A DNA stretch of 64,000 nt from Pectobacterium sp013449375 (GCF_048593165.1 NZ_CP184271.1); one strand, 5' to 3'; positions 7,680 to 15,760 are shown, counted from the first letter of the stretch. The notes: generated from the letters alone by a model not told the origin. A program made the numbers and translations.

Positions 7680-8858
7680 ATGTTACAACGCCCAACCGTA
7701 AAAGGTGATTTATCACTGACTAATCCAGCGGTGCGCGCCTGGCTGTATCAAATTGTCGTTGTGATCGCGGTATTGGCTGTCGCAGCCTACCTGTTGCACA
7801 ACACCGTGACCAATCTGGCACAGAGGGGCATCACCTCTGGCTTCGATTTCCTGAATAAAAGCGCCGGCTTTGGCATCGTCCAGCACCTGATTGACTATCA
7901 ACAAGGTGACACTTACGCTCGCGTTTTCCTTGTTGGGCTATTCAACACGTTACTGGTTTCGGCATTGTGTATCGTGTTTGCGTCGATTCTCGGCTTCACA
8001 GTTGGCCTTGCTCGATTGTCCGATAACTGGCTATTACGGAAAATATCTAACGTTTATATTGAGATATTCCGTAATATTCCACCGCTATTGCAGATCTTCT
8101 TCTGGTATTTTGCCGTACTACGAAATCTGCCGGGACCACGCCAGTCAATCAGCGCCTTTGATGTCGCTTTTCTCAGCAATCGTGGCTTCTATCTGCCCTC
8201 TCCTGAATTGGGGTCAGGTGCAGCGGCATTTTTTCTTTCTCTCATTATTACGTTGGTCGTGACATGGAGCGTTTTTCGGCGTAACCAGCGCTATCATGCG
8301 TTAACCGGTCGACCACGCAGAACTTGGCCGTTGGCACTAGGCCTGTTGCTTGGGCTGTGTGCATTCAGCCATCTGATTTTTGGCGCGGCCTTTCACTGGG
8401 ACATGCCGGAATTAAAAGGGTTTAATTTCCGTGGCGGTATGGTGCTTATCCCTGAACTGGCGGCATTAACCGTCGCACTCTCGGTTTATACCTCATCGTT
8501 TATCGCTGAGATCATTCGTTCAGGCATCCAATCGGTTTCTCACGGCCAGCACGAAGCGGCACGTTCTCTCGGGTTGCCAAATCCCGTTACACTGCGCAAA
8601 GTGATCCTCCCACAGGCGCTGCGCGTCATCATTCCGCCACTCACCAGCCAGTACCTGAATATTGTGAAGAACTCTTCGCTGGCTGCCGCCATTGGCTATC
8701 CCGATATGGTGTCGCTGTTCGCAGGAACGGTTCTCAATCAGACCGGCCAGGCTATCGAAACCATCGCGATTACCATGTCGGTCTACCTCATTATCAGCCT
8801 GCTAATCTCACTGCTGATGAATCTGTATAACCGCAAGATTGCGTTAGTCGAACGCTAA
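7680..8858 (+). CDS. aapQ: general L-amino acid ABC transporter permease AapQ
   Basis: 392-residue inner-membrane permease. The long form, with an extra N-terminal segment and a large periplasmic insert before the conserved permease core, is typical of AapQ/BztB/YhdX. Membrane segments are visible near residues 25-45, 85-110, 175-200, 215-240 and 350-380. The EAA motif is GQHEAARSLGLPNPVTLRKVILPQALR, followed by PPLTSQYLNIVKNSSLAAAIGYPD. ATG at 7680 follows GAGG by 7 nt. Second gene of aapJQMP; works as a heterodimer with AapM. Confidence 0.93.
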   Translation: MLQRPTVKGDLSLTNPAVRAWLYQIVVVIAVLAVAAYLLHNTVTNLAQRGITSGFDFLNKSAGFGIVQHLIDYQQGDTYARVFLVGLFNTLLVSALCIVFASILGFTVGLARLSDNWLLRKISNVYIEIFRNIPPLLQIFFWYFAVLRNLPGPRQSISAFDVAFLSNRGFYLPSPELGSGAAAFFLSLIITLVVTWSVFRRNQRYHALTGRPRRTWPLALGLLLGLCAFSHLIFGAAFHWDMPELKGFNFRGGMVLIPELAALTVALSVYTSSFIAEIIRSGIQSVSHGQHEAARSLGLPNPVTLRKVILPQALRVIIPPLTSQYLNIVKNSSLAAAIGYPDMVSLFAGTVLNQTGQAIETIAITMSVYLIISLLISLLMNLYNRKIALVER

Positions 8859-8867
8859 GAGGACGTC

Positions 8868-9962
8868 ATGACGATGAACCATTATACGCAAGGCCGTCAG
8901 TCCTCTCTTTTCAGAGCGATGTTATGGGCTCGACGTAATCTCTTCTCTAGTATCAGCAATAGCCTGCTAACGCTGTTTTGCCTCTGGCTATTGTGGGTTG
9001 CCATACCGCCGCTGCTCAACTGGGCGATCTTTCAGGCGAATTGGATTGGCACCACCCGCAATGACTGTACGCGTGATGGCGCTTGCTGGGTCTTTATTCA
9101 TGAAAGATTTGGTCATTTCATGTATGGCCTGTATCCGGCTGCGGAAGTCTGGCGCATCAACTTTGCGCTCGCCATCGGATTGCTAAGTATCCTGCCGATG
9201 TTCCTGAAAAGTATCCCCTATCGCGGGCGCTACATTGCGATCTGGGCGGTGGTGTATCCGCTCATTGCATGGTGGTTGCTTTACGGCGGTTTTGGCGGAC
9301 TTAGCCGAGTGGAAACCTATCAATGGGGCGGGTTAACGTTAACGCTGATTATCGCCGCCGTGGGTATTGCGGGTGCGTTACCACTTGGCATCTTGCTCGC
9401 ATTAGGCCGCCGTTCTACGCTGCCGATCATTCGTATGCTTTCCGTTGTCTTCATCGAATTCTGGCGCGGCGTACCGCTTATCACCGTGCTTTTTATGTCC
9501 TCCGTCATGCTGCCGCTGTTTCTAACGGAAGGCACGACTATCGACAAACTGCTAAGGGCGCTCGTCGGCGTGATTTTATTCCAGTCCGCCTATGTCGCCG
9601 AGGTCGTTCGCGGTGGCTTGCAGGCGCTACCTAAAGGACAGTATGAAGCCGCGGAATCTCTGGGCTTAGGCTATTGGCGTATGCAGGGTCTGATCATTCT
9701 CCCACAGGCGCTGAAAATGGTGATTCCAGGCCTGGTAAATACCATTATTTCTCTTTTTAAAGACACGAGTCTGGTGATCATCATCGGCCTTTTCGACCTC
9801 TTCAGCAGCATCCAACAGGCCACGGTCGACCCCACCTGGCTGGGTATGTCGACAGAAGGCTATGTCTTCGCCGCCATGGTCTATTGGATTTTCTGTTTCA
9901 GCATGTCGCGCTATAGCCAACATCTGGAAAATCGTTTTAACACCGGACACAAGTCACACTGA
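8868..9962 (+). CDS. aapM: general L-amino acid ABC transporter permease AapM
   Basis: 364-residue permease paired with AapQ. The N-terminal third holds a predicted membrane segment and a periplasmic part with CTRDGACWVFIHERFGHFMYGLYP, characteristic of AapM/YhdY. The C-terminal permease core has the EAA loop GQYEAAESLGLGYWRMQGLIILPQALK and the VNTIISLFKDTSLVIIIGLFDL motif. GAGGA lies just before the ATG at 8868; a second ATG at 8874 is possible. It begins 9 bp after aapQ and ends 8 bp before aapP, so the genes are tightly co-transcribed. Confidence 0.93.
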   Translation: MTMNHYTQGRQSSLFRAMLWARRNLFSSISNSLLTLFCLWLLWVAIPPLLNWAIFQANWIGTTRNDCTRDGACWVFIHERFGHFMYGLYPAAEVWRINFALAIGLLSILPMFLKSIPYRGRYIAIWAVVYPLIAWWLLYGGFGGLSRVETYQWGGLTLTLIIAAVGIAGALPLGILLALGRRSTLPIIRMLSVVFIEFWRGVPLITVLFMSSVMLPLFLTEGTTIDKLLRALVGVILFQSAYVAEVVRGGLQALPKGQYEAAESLGLGYWRMQGLIILPQALKMVIPGLVNTIISLFKDTSLVIIIGLFDLFSSIQQATVDPTWLGMSTEGYVFAAMVYWIFCFSMSRYSQHLENRFNTGHKSH

Positions 9963-9970
9963 GGCCATCC

Positions 9971-10732
9971 ATGAATCAGACTGCATTAACTCAATCAACC
10001 GATCACATGATTACCTTAGAGAATGTGAATAAGTGGTACGGGCAATTTCATGTGCTTAAGGACATCAATCTTCAGGTCAGACAGGGGGAACGCATCGTAC
10101 TGTGTGGCCCATCGGGATCGGGGAAATCAACCACCATACGCTGTATTAATCATCTCGAAGAGCATCAACAAGGGCGAATTGTCGTTGATGGGATCGAACT
10201 GAATCATGATTTGCGTAACATCGAAAAAATTCGTACTGAAGTCGGCATGGTTTTCCAACATTTCAATTTGTTCCCGCACTTAACCGTATTGCAGAACTGC
10301 ACGCTGGCACCATGCTGGGTACGCCACATGCCAAAAAAAGAAGCAGAAGAGCTGGCAATGCACTATCTGGAACGCGTGCGTATCGCCGCACATGCGCATA
10401 AATTTCCGGGACAGTTATCTGGAGGCCAGCAGCAGCGTGTGGCCATCGCCCGTTCACTGTGTATGAAACCTAAGATTATGTTGTTTGATGAACCGACGTC
10501 CGCGTTGGATCCTGAAATGGTAAAAGAGGTACTCGATACCATGCTTGGACTGGCTCAGGACGGGATGACGATGCTCTGCGTCACGCACGAGATGGGTTTC
10601 GCAAAAACGGTCGCTGACAGGGTGATCTTTATGGATCAGGGGGAGATCGTGGAACAAGCGCCACCGGATATCTTCTTCTCCAGCCCTCGCTCAGAACGCA
10701 CGCAATCATTTCTCTCCCAGATTCTGCACTAA
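9971..10732 (+). CDS. aapP: general L-amino acid ABC transporter ATP-binding protein AapP
   Basis: 253-residue ABC ATPase of the GlnQ/HisP class. Walker A GPSGSGKST at residues 46-54, Q-loop in VGMVFQHFNLFPHLTVLQN, signature LSGGQQQ at 149-155, Walker B IMLFDEPTSALDPE near 170-183 and the H-loop CVTHEMGFAK near 207. It energises AapQM with AapJ. Because the upstream two-gene cystine-type transporter has no ATPase, AapP could serve it too, but this is only suggested by proximity. Confidence 0.95.
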   Translation: MNQTALTQSTDHMITLENVNKWYGQFHVLKDINLQVRQGERIVLCGPSGSGKSTTIRCINHLEEHQQGRIVVDGIELNHDLRNIEKIRTEVGMVFQHFNLFPHLTVLQNCTLAPCWVRHMPKKEAEELAMHYLERVRIAAHAHKFPGQLSGGQQQRVAIARSLCMKPKIMLFDEPTSALDPEMVKEVLDTMLGLAQDGMTMLCVTHEMGFAKTVADRVIFMDQGEIVEQAPPDIFFSSPRSERTQSFLSQILH

Positions 10733-10746
10733 TACCGAAACATTCT

Positions 10747-10770
10747 GCCTGCGTATCTACGCAGGCCTTT
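10747..10770 (+). terminator. terminator of aapJQMP
   Basis: GCCTGCGTATCTACGCAGGC (10747-10766) is a perfect hairpin followed by CTTTCCT, 14 bp after the aapP stop. The T-tract is short but position and stem support termination. From here to the rRNA terminator at about 11030 I see no gene and no clear structure. Confidence 0.75.
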
Positions 10771-11029
10771 CCTAATAGCACCAGTATATGATGGCTCACG
10801 TTATCGGACCACTGACGCGATATTAAGTGGGCAAGGAAGATTGGGTGGCTTTGTGAGTGCTGAGGGGCATGCTCTGTCAGGTATTATTCAATTACTCTGT
10901 GTAAACTGTGCTCAGTTCTGGGTTATTAACGATTATTTTTGAGCCAGTGATGAAGTGCCACCCTACCTTAACCATCTACGGGCTGTTTACATGATAGATA
11001 CGAACAGACATACCCAAATCGCAGACAGC

Positions 11030-11054
11030 AAAAGGCCCAGTCTTTCGACTGGGC
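11030..11054 (-). terminator. rho-independent terminator of the rRNA operon remnant
   Basis: On the minus strand GCCCAGTC, loop GAAA, GACTGGGC, then CTTTTGCT. The stem is 8 bp (11035-11042 with 11047-11054). It sits 16 bp downstream of the 5S gene and is the usual rrn-type terminator. Confidence 0.9.
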
Positions 11055-11069
11055 TTCTTGTTTTATTTG

Positions 11070-11189
11070 ATGCCTGGCAGTTCCCTACTCTCACATGGGG
11101 AAGCCCCACACTACCATCGGCGCTACGGCGTTTCACTTCTGAGTTCGGCATGGGGTCAGGTGGGACCACCGCGCTATCGCCGCCAGGCA
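11070..11189 (-). rRNA. rrf: 5S ribosomal RNA
   Basis: Full-length enterobacterial 5S rRNA on the minus strand. It starts TGCCTGGCGGCGATAGCGCG at 11189, contains the conserved CCATGCCGAACTCAGAAGTG loop and ends ACTGCCAGGCAT at 11070; the 5' and 3' ends pair. Upstream (11190-11254) is a spacer resembling the normal 23S-5S spacer (GAAACAGAATT directly before the gene). The 23S gene that should follow within ~100 bp is absent: an IS element begins at about 11255. This is therefore an orphan distal end of an rrn operon. Confidence 0.97.
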
Positions 11190-11310
11190 AATTCTGTTTC
11201 ATTCCAACCGTTGTACTTCACTCACTTTCGTTTGTTTATCTACAACCCCCCCTCTGGCAGGATAGTTGTCACCCTCTAAAATTTAACCAGTTGGGGGTTA
11301 AGGCTTGAAT

Positions 11311-11811
11311 GTGCCGAGTTACAGTGAAGAACGTAAACAAGAGATACTAAGCAAGTTATTGCCACCATTAAATATGACCGTGGCAGAAGTATCACGCAAT
11401 GAAGGGATTGGACTGCAAACCTTGTATAATTGGCGGGATAAAGCCAAACAACAAGGTCGCCCTGTGCCGGGAAATAAATCAACACCAGACCAATGGTCAG
11501 CAGAAGCTAAGTTTGCCACTGTCGTTGACACGGCCAGTTTGAATGAAGCTGAATTGAGCGAGTATTGCCGTGCTAAAGGCTTGTATGTAGAACAAGTGAA
11601 AGCCTGGAAAGCGGATGCGCTTAGAGGCTTTATGAGTTCTCGTGAGCAGGAACTTGAAGCCAAACGGCAGCGCCAGGCAGACCAGAAAGCCATCAAACAG
11701 TTAACTCGTGAACTTCGGCAAAAGGAAAAAGCGCTCGCAGAAACCGCCGCGATATTGGTGCTGCGAAAAAAGTTAAATGCGCTTTGGGAGAACGACCAAG
11801 AGGACGATTGA
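11311..11811 (+). CDS. IS3-family transposase OrfA
   Basis: 166 residues. The N-terminal helix-turn-helix is MTVAEVSRNEGIGLQTLYNWRDKAKQQG, the DNA-binding part that recognises the IS ends. The C-terminal half (SREQELEAKRQRQADQKAIKQL...) is a charged leucine-containing helix, the usual OrfA multimerisation zipper. GTG at 11311 has AAGG 8 nt upstream; the TTG at 11305 is too close to it. The stop TGA (11809-11811) overlaps the probable TTG start of orfB, so OrfB is made by translational coupling and/or frameshifting. Confidence 0.85.
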   Translation: MPSYSEERKQEILSKLLPPLNMTVAEVSRNEGIGLQTLYNWRDKAKQQGRPVPGNKSTPDQWSAEAKFATVVDTASLNEAELSEYCRAKGLYVEQVKAWKADALRGFMSSREQELEAKRQRQADQKAIKQLTRELRQKEKALAETAAILVLRKKLNALWENDQEDD

Positions 11812-12872
11812 CCTCCTTCCCGCAGCGCACAGAGTATGTGTCGTGGATACAAGAAGCTAATCGGTCAGGGGCCAGACTGAGCGTCGCCTGCAACGAGGTG
11901 GGTATCACCTTGCGTACCTATCGGCGTTGGTATTGTGGTGGACAGGTCAAGGCAGATAAAAGACCGGATGCGGTTCGTCCCGAGCCAGCAAATAAACTGA
12001 CACAAGCGGAACAAGAGCAAATAATTGAGGTGTGTAATCGGGCGCAGTTTGCCAGCTTACCTCCATCACAAATTGTACCGACCTTGTTAGATAATGGTGA
12101 ATATTACGGGGCTGAATCAACGTTTTACCGGGTCTTAAAAGCGCATGGACAACGCCATCATCGTGGCCGCAGCTTAGCGCCGAAAGGCTCAGTGTTGCCA
12201 ACGACTTATACCGCGACGGGGCCGGGTCAAGTGTTTTGCTGGGATATTACTTATTTGCCCAGCACGGTGCGAGGGCAGTTTTACTACCTGTACATGTTGG
12301 AAGATTTGTTCAGCCGCAAGATTGTCGGCGACGAGGTGTATGAACAGGAGTCGGGGGAGCATGCCGCGACGCTGTTAGAGCAAACGCTGATACGGGAGAA
12401 CTGTTTGCACAGTGGTGTCGTGTTGCACTCAGATAACGGCGCCCCGATGAAATCGCAAACTATGCGTATAAAAGCGTATGAGCTTGGGGTGACCACCTCG
12501 TACAGCAGACCGCGAGTCAGCAACGATAATCCGTTTGCAGAGTCTTTGTTTAGAACCTGCAAATACCGACCAGATTGGCCCTCAGCAGGGTTTAAAAGTC
12601 TTGATGATGCAAGAAGATGGGTGCTGAAATTTACGCGCTGGTACAACTACGAACATAAGCACAGTCAATTACGTTTCGTGACACCGCACCAGCGTCATAC
12701 AGGTCAGGATAAGGTTATCTTAGCCCAGCGAAAAACACGTATTGAGGCGGCGAAAGCCGCTAATCCAAGTCGTTGGGGAAAGCGAGAAGTACGAAACTGC
12801 ACCCCCGTGGGACCAACAACGTTGAATCCAGAAAGAGAGCAGACTAAACCAATAGAAAAACAGGCCGCTTAA
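11808..12872 (+). CDS. IS3-family transposase OrfB (DDE integrase)
   Basis: About 354 residues from the TTG at 11808 (TTGA overlap with the orfA stop; the frame is open further upstream to 11784). It begins with a second helix-turn-helix (ARLSVACNEVGITLRTYRRWY), then the rve-type catalytic core: first Asp in FCWDITYLP, second Asp in HSDNGAPM, Glu in NPFAESLFRTCKYRP. All three catalytic acids are present and no frame damage is visible, so the element may be active. The C-terminal WYNYEHKHSQLRFVTPHQRH is typical of the family. Confidence 0.88.
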   Translation: MTSFPQRTEYVSWIQEANRSGARLSVACNEVGITLRTYRRWYCGGQVKADKRPDAVRPEPANKLTQAEQEQIIEVCNRAQFASLPPSQIVPTLLDNGEYYGAESTFYRVLKAHGQRHHRGRSLAPKGSVLPTTYTATGPGQVFCWDITYLPSTVRGQFYYLYMLEDLFSRKIVGDEVYEQESGEHAATLLEQTLIRENCLHSGVVLHSDNGAPMKSQTMRIKAYELGVTTSYSRPRVSNDNPFAESLFRTCKYRPDWPSAGFKSLDDARRWVLKFTRWYNYEHKHSQLRFVTPHQRHTGQDKVILAQRKTRIEAAKAANPSRWGKREVRNCTPVGPTTLNPEREQTKPIEKQAA

Positions 12873-12992
12873 AACGGTCAATAGTGACAACTACCTTGAA
12901 AAACACCGCATATGTAAACTGGGTAGATTTTGGGGAGTGGGCGCTTTTCCTTTGGCAGTACAAGCGTGCTCAATAGGGCTAACCGCTATACG

Positions 12993-13017
12993 AACCGGCT
13001 ACAGAGCCGGTTTTTTT
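12993..13017 (+). terminator. rho-independent terminator downstream of the IS
   Basis: AACCGGCT (12993-13000), loop ACAG, AGCCGGTT (13005-13012), followed by TTTTT. No complete plus-strand gene lies between it and the IS (12902-12992), so it probably ended a gene now lost, or blocks read-through from the transposase. Confidence 0.8.
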
Positions 13018-13057
13018 GTACCTGATCAAACGGAAATGACAGCAGCGGATCATAATG

Positions 13058-13186
13058 TTGGTTCAATCAGGGGTTAGTGTTGGTTCAAAACGTCCCTGTG
13101 TCGGTTCAGTTTTTGAGAAAATAATTAATAAAAACAATCGTCTTTACAAATTGAACCAACTGAACCAACTGAACCGACTGAACCAA
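13058..13186. repeat. GGTTCA iteron-like array in two opposed sets
   Basis: Three direct copies of TTGGTTCAA/TCGGTTCAG start at 13058, 13080 and 13101 (spacing 22 and 21 bp, two helical turns). After a 41-bp AT-rich spacer there are four contiguous 9-bp copies in the reverse orientation (TTGAACCAA, CTGAACCAA, CTGAACCGA, CTGAACCAA) at 13151-13186. Opposed iterons around an AT-rich core resemble replication origins or operators of integrative elements. No replication gene remains nearby. The region 12902-13415 has no supported gene; a 66-codon frame through the repeats is low complexity. Confidence 0.75.
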
Positions 13187-13415
13187 CATACTTTTGCTTA
13201 TATATATGCATTTTTAGTGACGCTAGTTATCGACCAGACCAGAGGTACAAGCTGATTATCTCTTTTTTGTGGCTGTCATTTTCATGGCTGGTGTGGTTTC
13301 TTATTGCGGGATAGACCTATCGTAGAATAATCAGAATGTGGGATATTGAAGCAAACATTCCGCAGATCCAGTGACTAAAACGAAACCCACCAGCGCAAGA
13401 TACATGGAGTGAGCG

Positions 13416-14240
13416 ATGAACGAGCACCACCAGCCTTTTGAAGAAATCAAGCAAGTTGATGACGCAGGAGCAGAATATTGGTCAGCGCGAGAGCTGGCAA
13501 AGCTGCTGGATTACTCAGAGTATCGTCATTTCACTCCTGTTTTAGAACGCGCAAAAGAAGCCTGCCTCAACAGCGGGCACAATGTTGATGACCATTTCGA
13601 GGATGCCCTCGGTATGGTCAAAATTGGTTCAGGTGCGCAAAGAGAATTAAAGGATATAAGGCTTTCCCGATACGCTTGCTACTTAGTTGTGCAAAACGGA
13701 GACCCCACAAAGCCCGTCATAGCAGCAGGGCAAACATACTTTGCAATACAGACAAGGCGGCAGGAGCTAGCTGATGATGAGACATTCAAGCGACTCCGCG
13801 AAGATGAAAAACGACTTTTTCTCAGGAACGAACTGAAAGAGCACAATAAACAATTGGTCGAGGCAGCACAGCAAGCGGGTGTTGAAACCACTCTGGATTT
13901 TGCAATATTTCAAAATCATGGGTATCAAGGGCTGTACGGGGGATTAGACCAAAAGGCCATACATCAACGGAAAGGCCTCAAGAAAAGCCAAAAGATACTC
14001 GACCACATGGGTTCCACTGAATTAGCAGCCAACCTATTCCGAGCAACCCAGGCTGAAGAGAAGCTCCGCAGGGATAATGTTAAATCGAAGCAAAAAGCCA
14101 ATGAAACTCACTTTGAAGTGGGAAGGAAAGTAAGACAAACAATCAAGGAACTGGGCGGGACTATGCCAGAGAATCTACCTGCGCCAGAAAAAAGCATCAA
14201 ACAGCTAGAATCTGCCGCAAAAAAACTGGATAAAAAATAG
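13416..14240 (+). CDS. dinD: DNA-damage-inducible protein D (DinD family)
   Basis: 274 residues, the same length as the E. coli protein as I recall it. The N-terminal BRO/Bro-N-like region has EYWSARELAKLLDYSEYRHFTPVLERAKEAC; next come DIRLSRYACYLVVQNGDP and the coiled, charged C-terminal half with GYQGLYGGLDQKAIHQRKGL and HMGSTELAANLFRATQAEEKL. In E. coli DinD is LexA-regulated and reported to inhibit RecA filament activity. Here no CTG-N10-CAG LexA box is evident in the 150 bp upstream, so SOS control is unproven. GGAG precedes the ATG. It sits alone in the island with a terminator after it. Confidence 0.93.
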   Translation: MNEHHQPFEEIKQVDDAGAEYWSARELAKLLDYSEYRHFTPVLERAKEACLNSGHNVDDHFEDALGMVKIGSGAQRELKDIRLSRYACYLVVQNGDPTKPVIAAGQTYFAIQTRRQELADDETFKRLREDEKRLFLRNELKEHNKQLVEAAQQAGVETTLDFAIFQNHGYQGLYGGLDQKAIHQRKGLKKSQKILDHMGSTELAANLFRATQAEEKLRRDNVKSKQKANETHFEVGRKVRQTIKELGGTMPENLPAPEKSIKQLESAAKKLDKK

Positions 14241-14354
14241 AAAAAACGCATTATCACAAACCCGCTCACAGCAAGGCTTTGACGCATCTACTCAATAAAC
14301 AAATTCAATATTGAATAATTTTCTCTTGTTTTCCAAAGCTTTCCAATATTAATC

Positions 14355-14380
14355 AAAGCCCTGATTTATCAGGGCTTTTT
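14355..14380 (+). terminator. rho-independent terminator
   Basis: AGCCCTGA (14357-14364) pairs with TCAGGGCT (14369-14376), followed by TTTTAT. It ends the region after dinD. A separate perfect palindrome ATTCAATATTGAAT lies at 14303-14316. Confidence 0.85.
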
Positions 14381-14424
14381 ATTCTCACGCTGTTCTTATC
14401 CGTTTCAATCTGTTTCATCCAAGC

Positions 14425-14560
14425 GGTGAGTTAACTGGTGAGTCATGCCTCGTTATACTTGCATCAAATGGTGAGTATTTAGAGGTCATGTGGCATCTAT
14501 GACAGCAAAGCAGGTAGCCAAATTCATTAAACCACTACAGGCTGGCTCCAATTGTTAATG
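14425..14560 (+). other. GGTGAGT direct repeats and possible integrase-start remnant
   Basis: GGTGAGT occurs at 14425, 14437 and 14470. Shortly after, a short frame starting at 14499 (ATGACAGCAAAGCAGGTAGC, reading MTAKQVAKFIKPLQAG, then a stop) resembles the N-terminus of P4-type tyrosine integrases, where a ...ARQV...KP pattern is usual. If real, this is a recombination scar that removed the integrase body. Evidence is weak. The rest of 14241-14741 holds only AT-rich sequence and small inverted repeats. Confidence 0.3.
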
Positions 14561-14741
14561 GCGATGGGGAAAATAAGATTGTCAATTTTGACACGGTTTT
14601 TAAATCACAATTTTCACGGCAATAATTGACGTGAAATTGCAAACTCACAAACCAAAAAATCCAAATTAGTTTGAGAATCCCGAAAATCACGTCGATAATC
14701 AACGTGTATTTTCTTTTTTATAAACCAAAATGGGATCAGTT

Positions 14742-15515
14742 ATGCTGAACACTGAAGCCAGACAGCAACTACAGAAACTGCTGCCGTTGGATATGATCGC
14801 CACCAAATCATGGCTGGAGACGCAAGGACTCAACCTGCATTTTCTGGACAATGCAGTCCGGAGCCAAACGCTGATCCCTGTCGCAGCCGGTGTTTACACT
14901 AGGCAAGAAGCGAAGCTATCCTGGAAAGGAATCGTTACTTCGTTGCAACGCATGGCCGATGCCCCTGTCCATGTTGGAGGTCTGACAGCGTTAGAGCTGG
15001 AAGGACTTGGCCATTACCTGTCCAAAGGAAACAAACCCAAGGTTCACCTCTATTCTGCTGAGATGCTGCCTAGATGGCTGGCTAGAATCGATGCGCCAGC
15101 ACAATTTGAGTGGCATGGCACTCGTCGCCTATGGCCAGAGACGCTAATGCAAGACAACCAGTACCTGAGGCAAGATAGCTGGCAAGCATCTCTTCCTTCA
15201 TTACATTATTCCTGTCCAGAGAAAGCCATTTTGGAGCTTTTAGCTATAGTGCCCAATACCATCAGCTTTGAACACGCTGACCAACTTATGCAAGGATTAC
15301 ACAACCTATCGCCTCGTAAGCTGAATTCCTTGCTGAAAGCCTGTAGCAGTATCAAAGCAAAGCGACTCTTTCTCTGGCTGGCAGGAAGACATCAACACGC
15401 TTGGCTTAAATACCTCACGCCAGAACAGTATGCCCTGGGCACGGGTAAACGACTGATCGCTAAAGGCGGCAAATTAGAGCCAACCTGGCAAATAACAGTG
15501 CCTAAGGATATGTGA
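14742..15515 (+). CDS. abiEi: type IV toxin-antitoxin AbiEi-family antitoxin (orphan)
   Basis: 257 residues. The N-terminal winged helix is QQLQKLLPLDMIATKSWLETQGLNLHFLDNAVRSQTLIPVAAGVY; then a SLQRMADAPVHVGGLTALELEGLGHYL core and the C-terminal YSCPEKAILELLAIVP...LKACSSIKAKRLFLWLAGRHQHAWLKYL segment typical of AbiEi-like antitoxin/repressor proteins. AbiEi normally represses its operon and neutralises the AbiEii nucleotidyltransferase encoded immediately downstream. Here the toxin gene is cut after about 22 codons, leaving the antitoxin alone. ATG 14742 follows GGGAT; an ATG 12 nt upstream is possible. Short inverted repeats upstream (14640-14720) could be its operators. Confidence 0.85.
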   Translation: MLNTEARQQLQKLLPLDMIATKSWLETQGLNLHFLDNAVRSQTLIPVAAGVYTRQEAKLSWKGIVTSLQRMADAPVHVGGLTALELEGLGHYLSKGNKPKVHLYSAEMLPRWLARIDAPAQFEWHGTRRLWPETLMQDNQYLRQDSWQASLPSLHYSCPEKAILELLAIVPNTISFEHADQLMQGLHNLSPRKLNSLLKACSSIKAKRLFLWLAGRHQHAWLKYLTPEQYALGTGKRLIAKGGKLEPTWQITVPKDM

Positions 15516-15519
15516 AAAC

Positions 15520-15597
15520 ATGAATAGACAAAGCCACTACTACCGACAAGTGCAGCTACTACTCAGGATTATTCCTTTTGTTGCGCAGCACGACTGA
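15520..15597 (+). pseudogene. truncated AbiEii nucleotidyltransferase toxin (N-terminal remnant)
   Basis: Begins 4 bp after the antitoxin stop and reads MNRQSHYYRQVQLLLRIIPFVA, then QHD and a stop. This matches what I recall as the start of AbiEii-type toxins, ...SxYYRQVQLLxxxLPxVA followed by the KGGT nucleotidyltransferase motif. The remaining ~270 codons, including all catalytic residues, are absent. The homology stops at about 15585, where another truncated gene begins on the other strand. Confidence 0.75.
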
Positions 15598-15750
15598 AGG
15601 CTCCGCCTTTAAGTCACTGTAGGTGTAATACACCTGAAAGGACGTAGCACTGATCTCGGCACGGCTTGAAATGGCTCTGAGTGCTTGGCGCGCTTTAGCA
15701 TCTAAATTCCCATCCAAACGCTCGAATTTATAGTATTGATATTCGCTCAC
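15559..15750 (-). pseudogene. truncated conserved hypothetical (N-terminal remnant)
   Basis: Reads MSEYQYYKFERLDGNLDAKA..., ALRAISSRAEISATSFQVYY and SDLKAEPSVVL. I recall this as the conserved N-terminus of a larger uncharacterised family (MSEYQYYEF..D.PL....ALR.ISTRA.IT.TSF...Y..GDLK.DP). The family continues for several hundred residues, but here it loses homology near 15589 and ends after nine unrelated residues. GTG start at 15750 with AAGG upstream. The loss point coincides with that of abiEii on the opposite strand, so one deletion cut both genes. Confidence 0.6.
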
Positions 15751-15760
15751 GGCGACCTTG

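Larger units (their letters stand above)
11255..12901 (+). mobile_element. IS3-family insertion sequence, ~1.65 kb
   Basis: Two overlapping ORFs, an OrfA with a helix-turn-helix and an OrfB with a DDE integrase core, lie between imperfect terminal inverted repeats. Left end TGGCAGGATAGTTGTCAC (11255-11272); right end, read inward on the minus strand, TTTCAAGGTAGTTGTCAC (12901-12884); the inner ten bases TAGTTGTCAC are identical. Exact ends are uncertain by a few bases, and I see no convincing target-site duplication, which would fit one end having been lost by recombination. It separates the orphan 5S gene from the accessory island. Confidence 0.85.

Noticed and set aside
13058..13186. Possible CRISPR array
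   Set aside because: Repeats are 9 bp and either contiguous or spaced 21-22 bp; no 25-40 bp repeats, unique spacers or cas genes.
13055..13255. 66-codon frame across the GGTTCA array
   Set aside because: Its LNQLNQLNRLNQ stretch is simply the translated 9-bp repeats; no ribosome site.
13260..13415. LexA box upstream of dinD
   Set aside because: No CTG-N10-CAG sequence found, although dinD is a classical SOS gene in E. coli.
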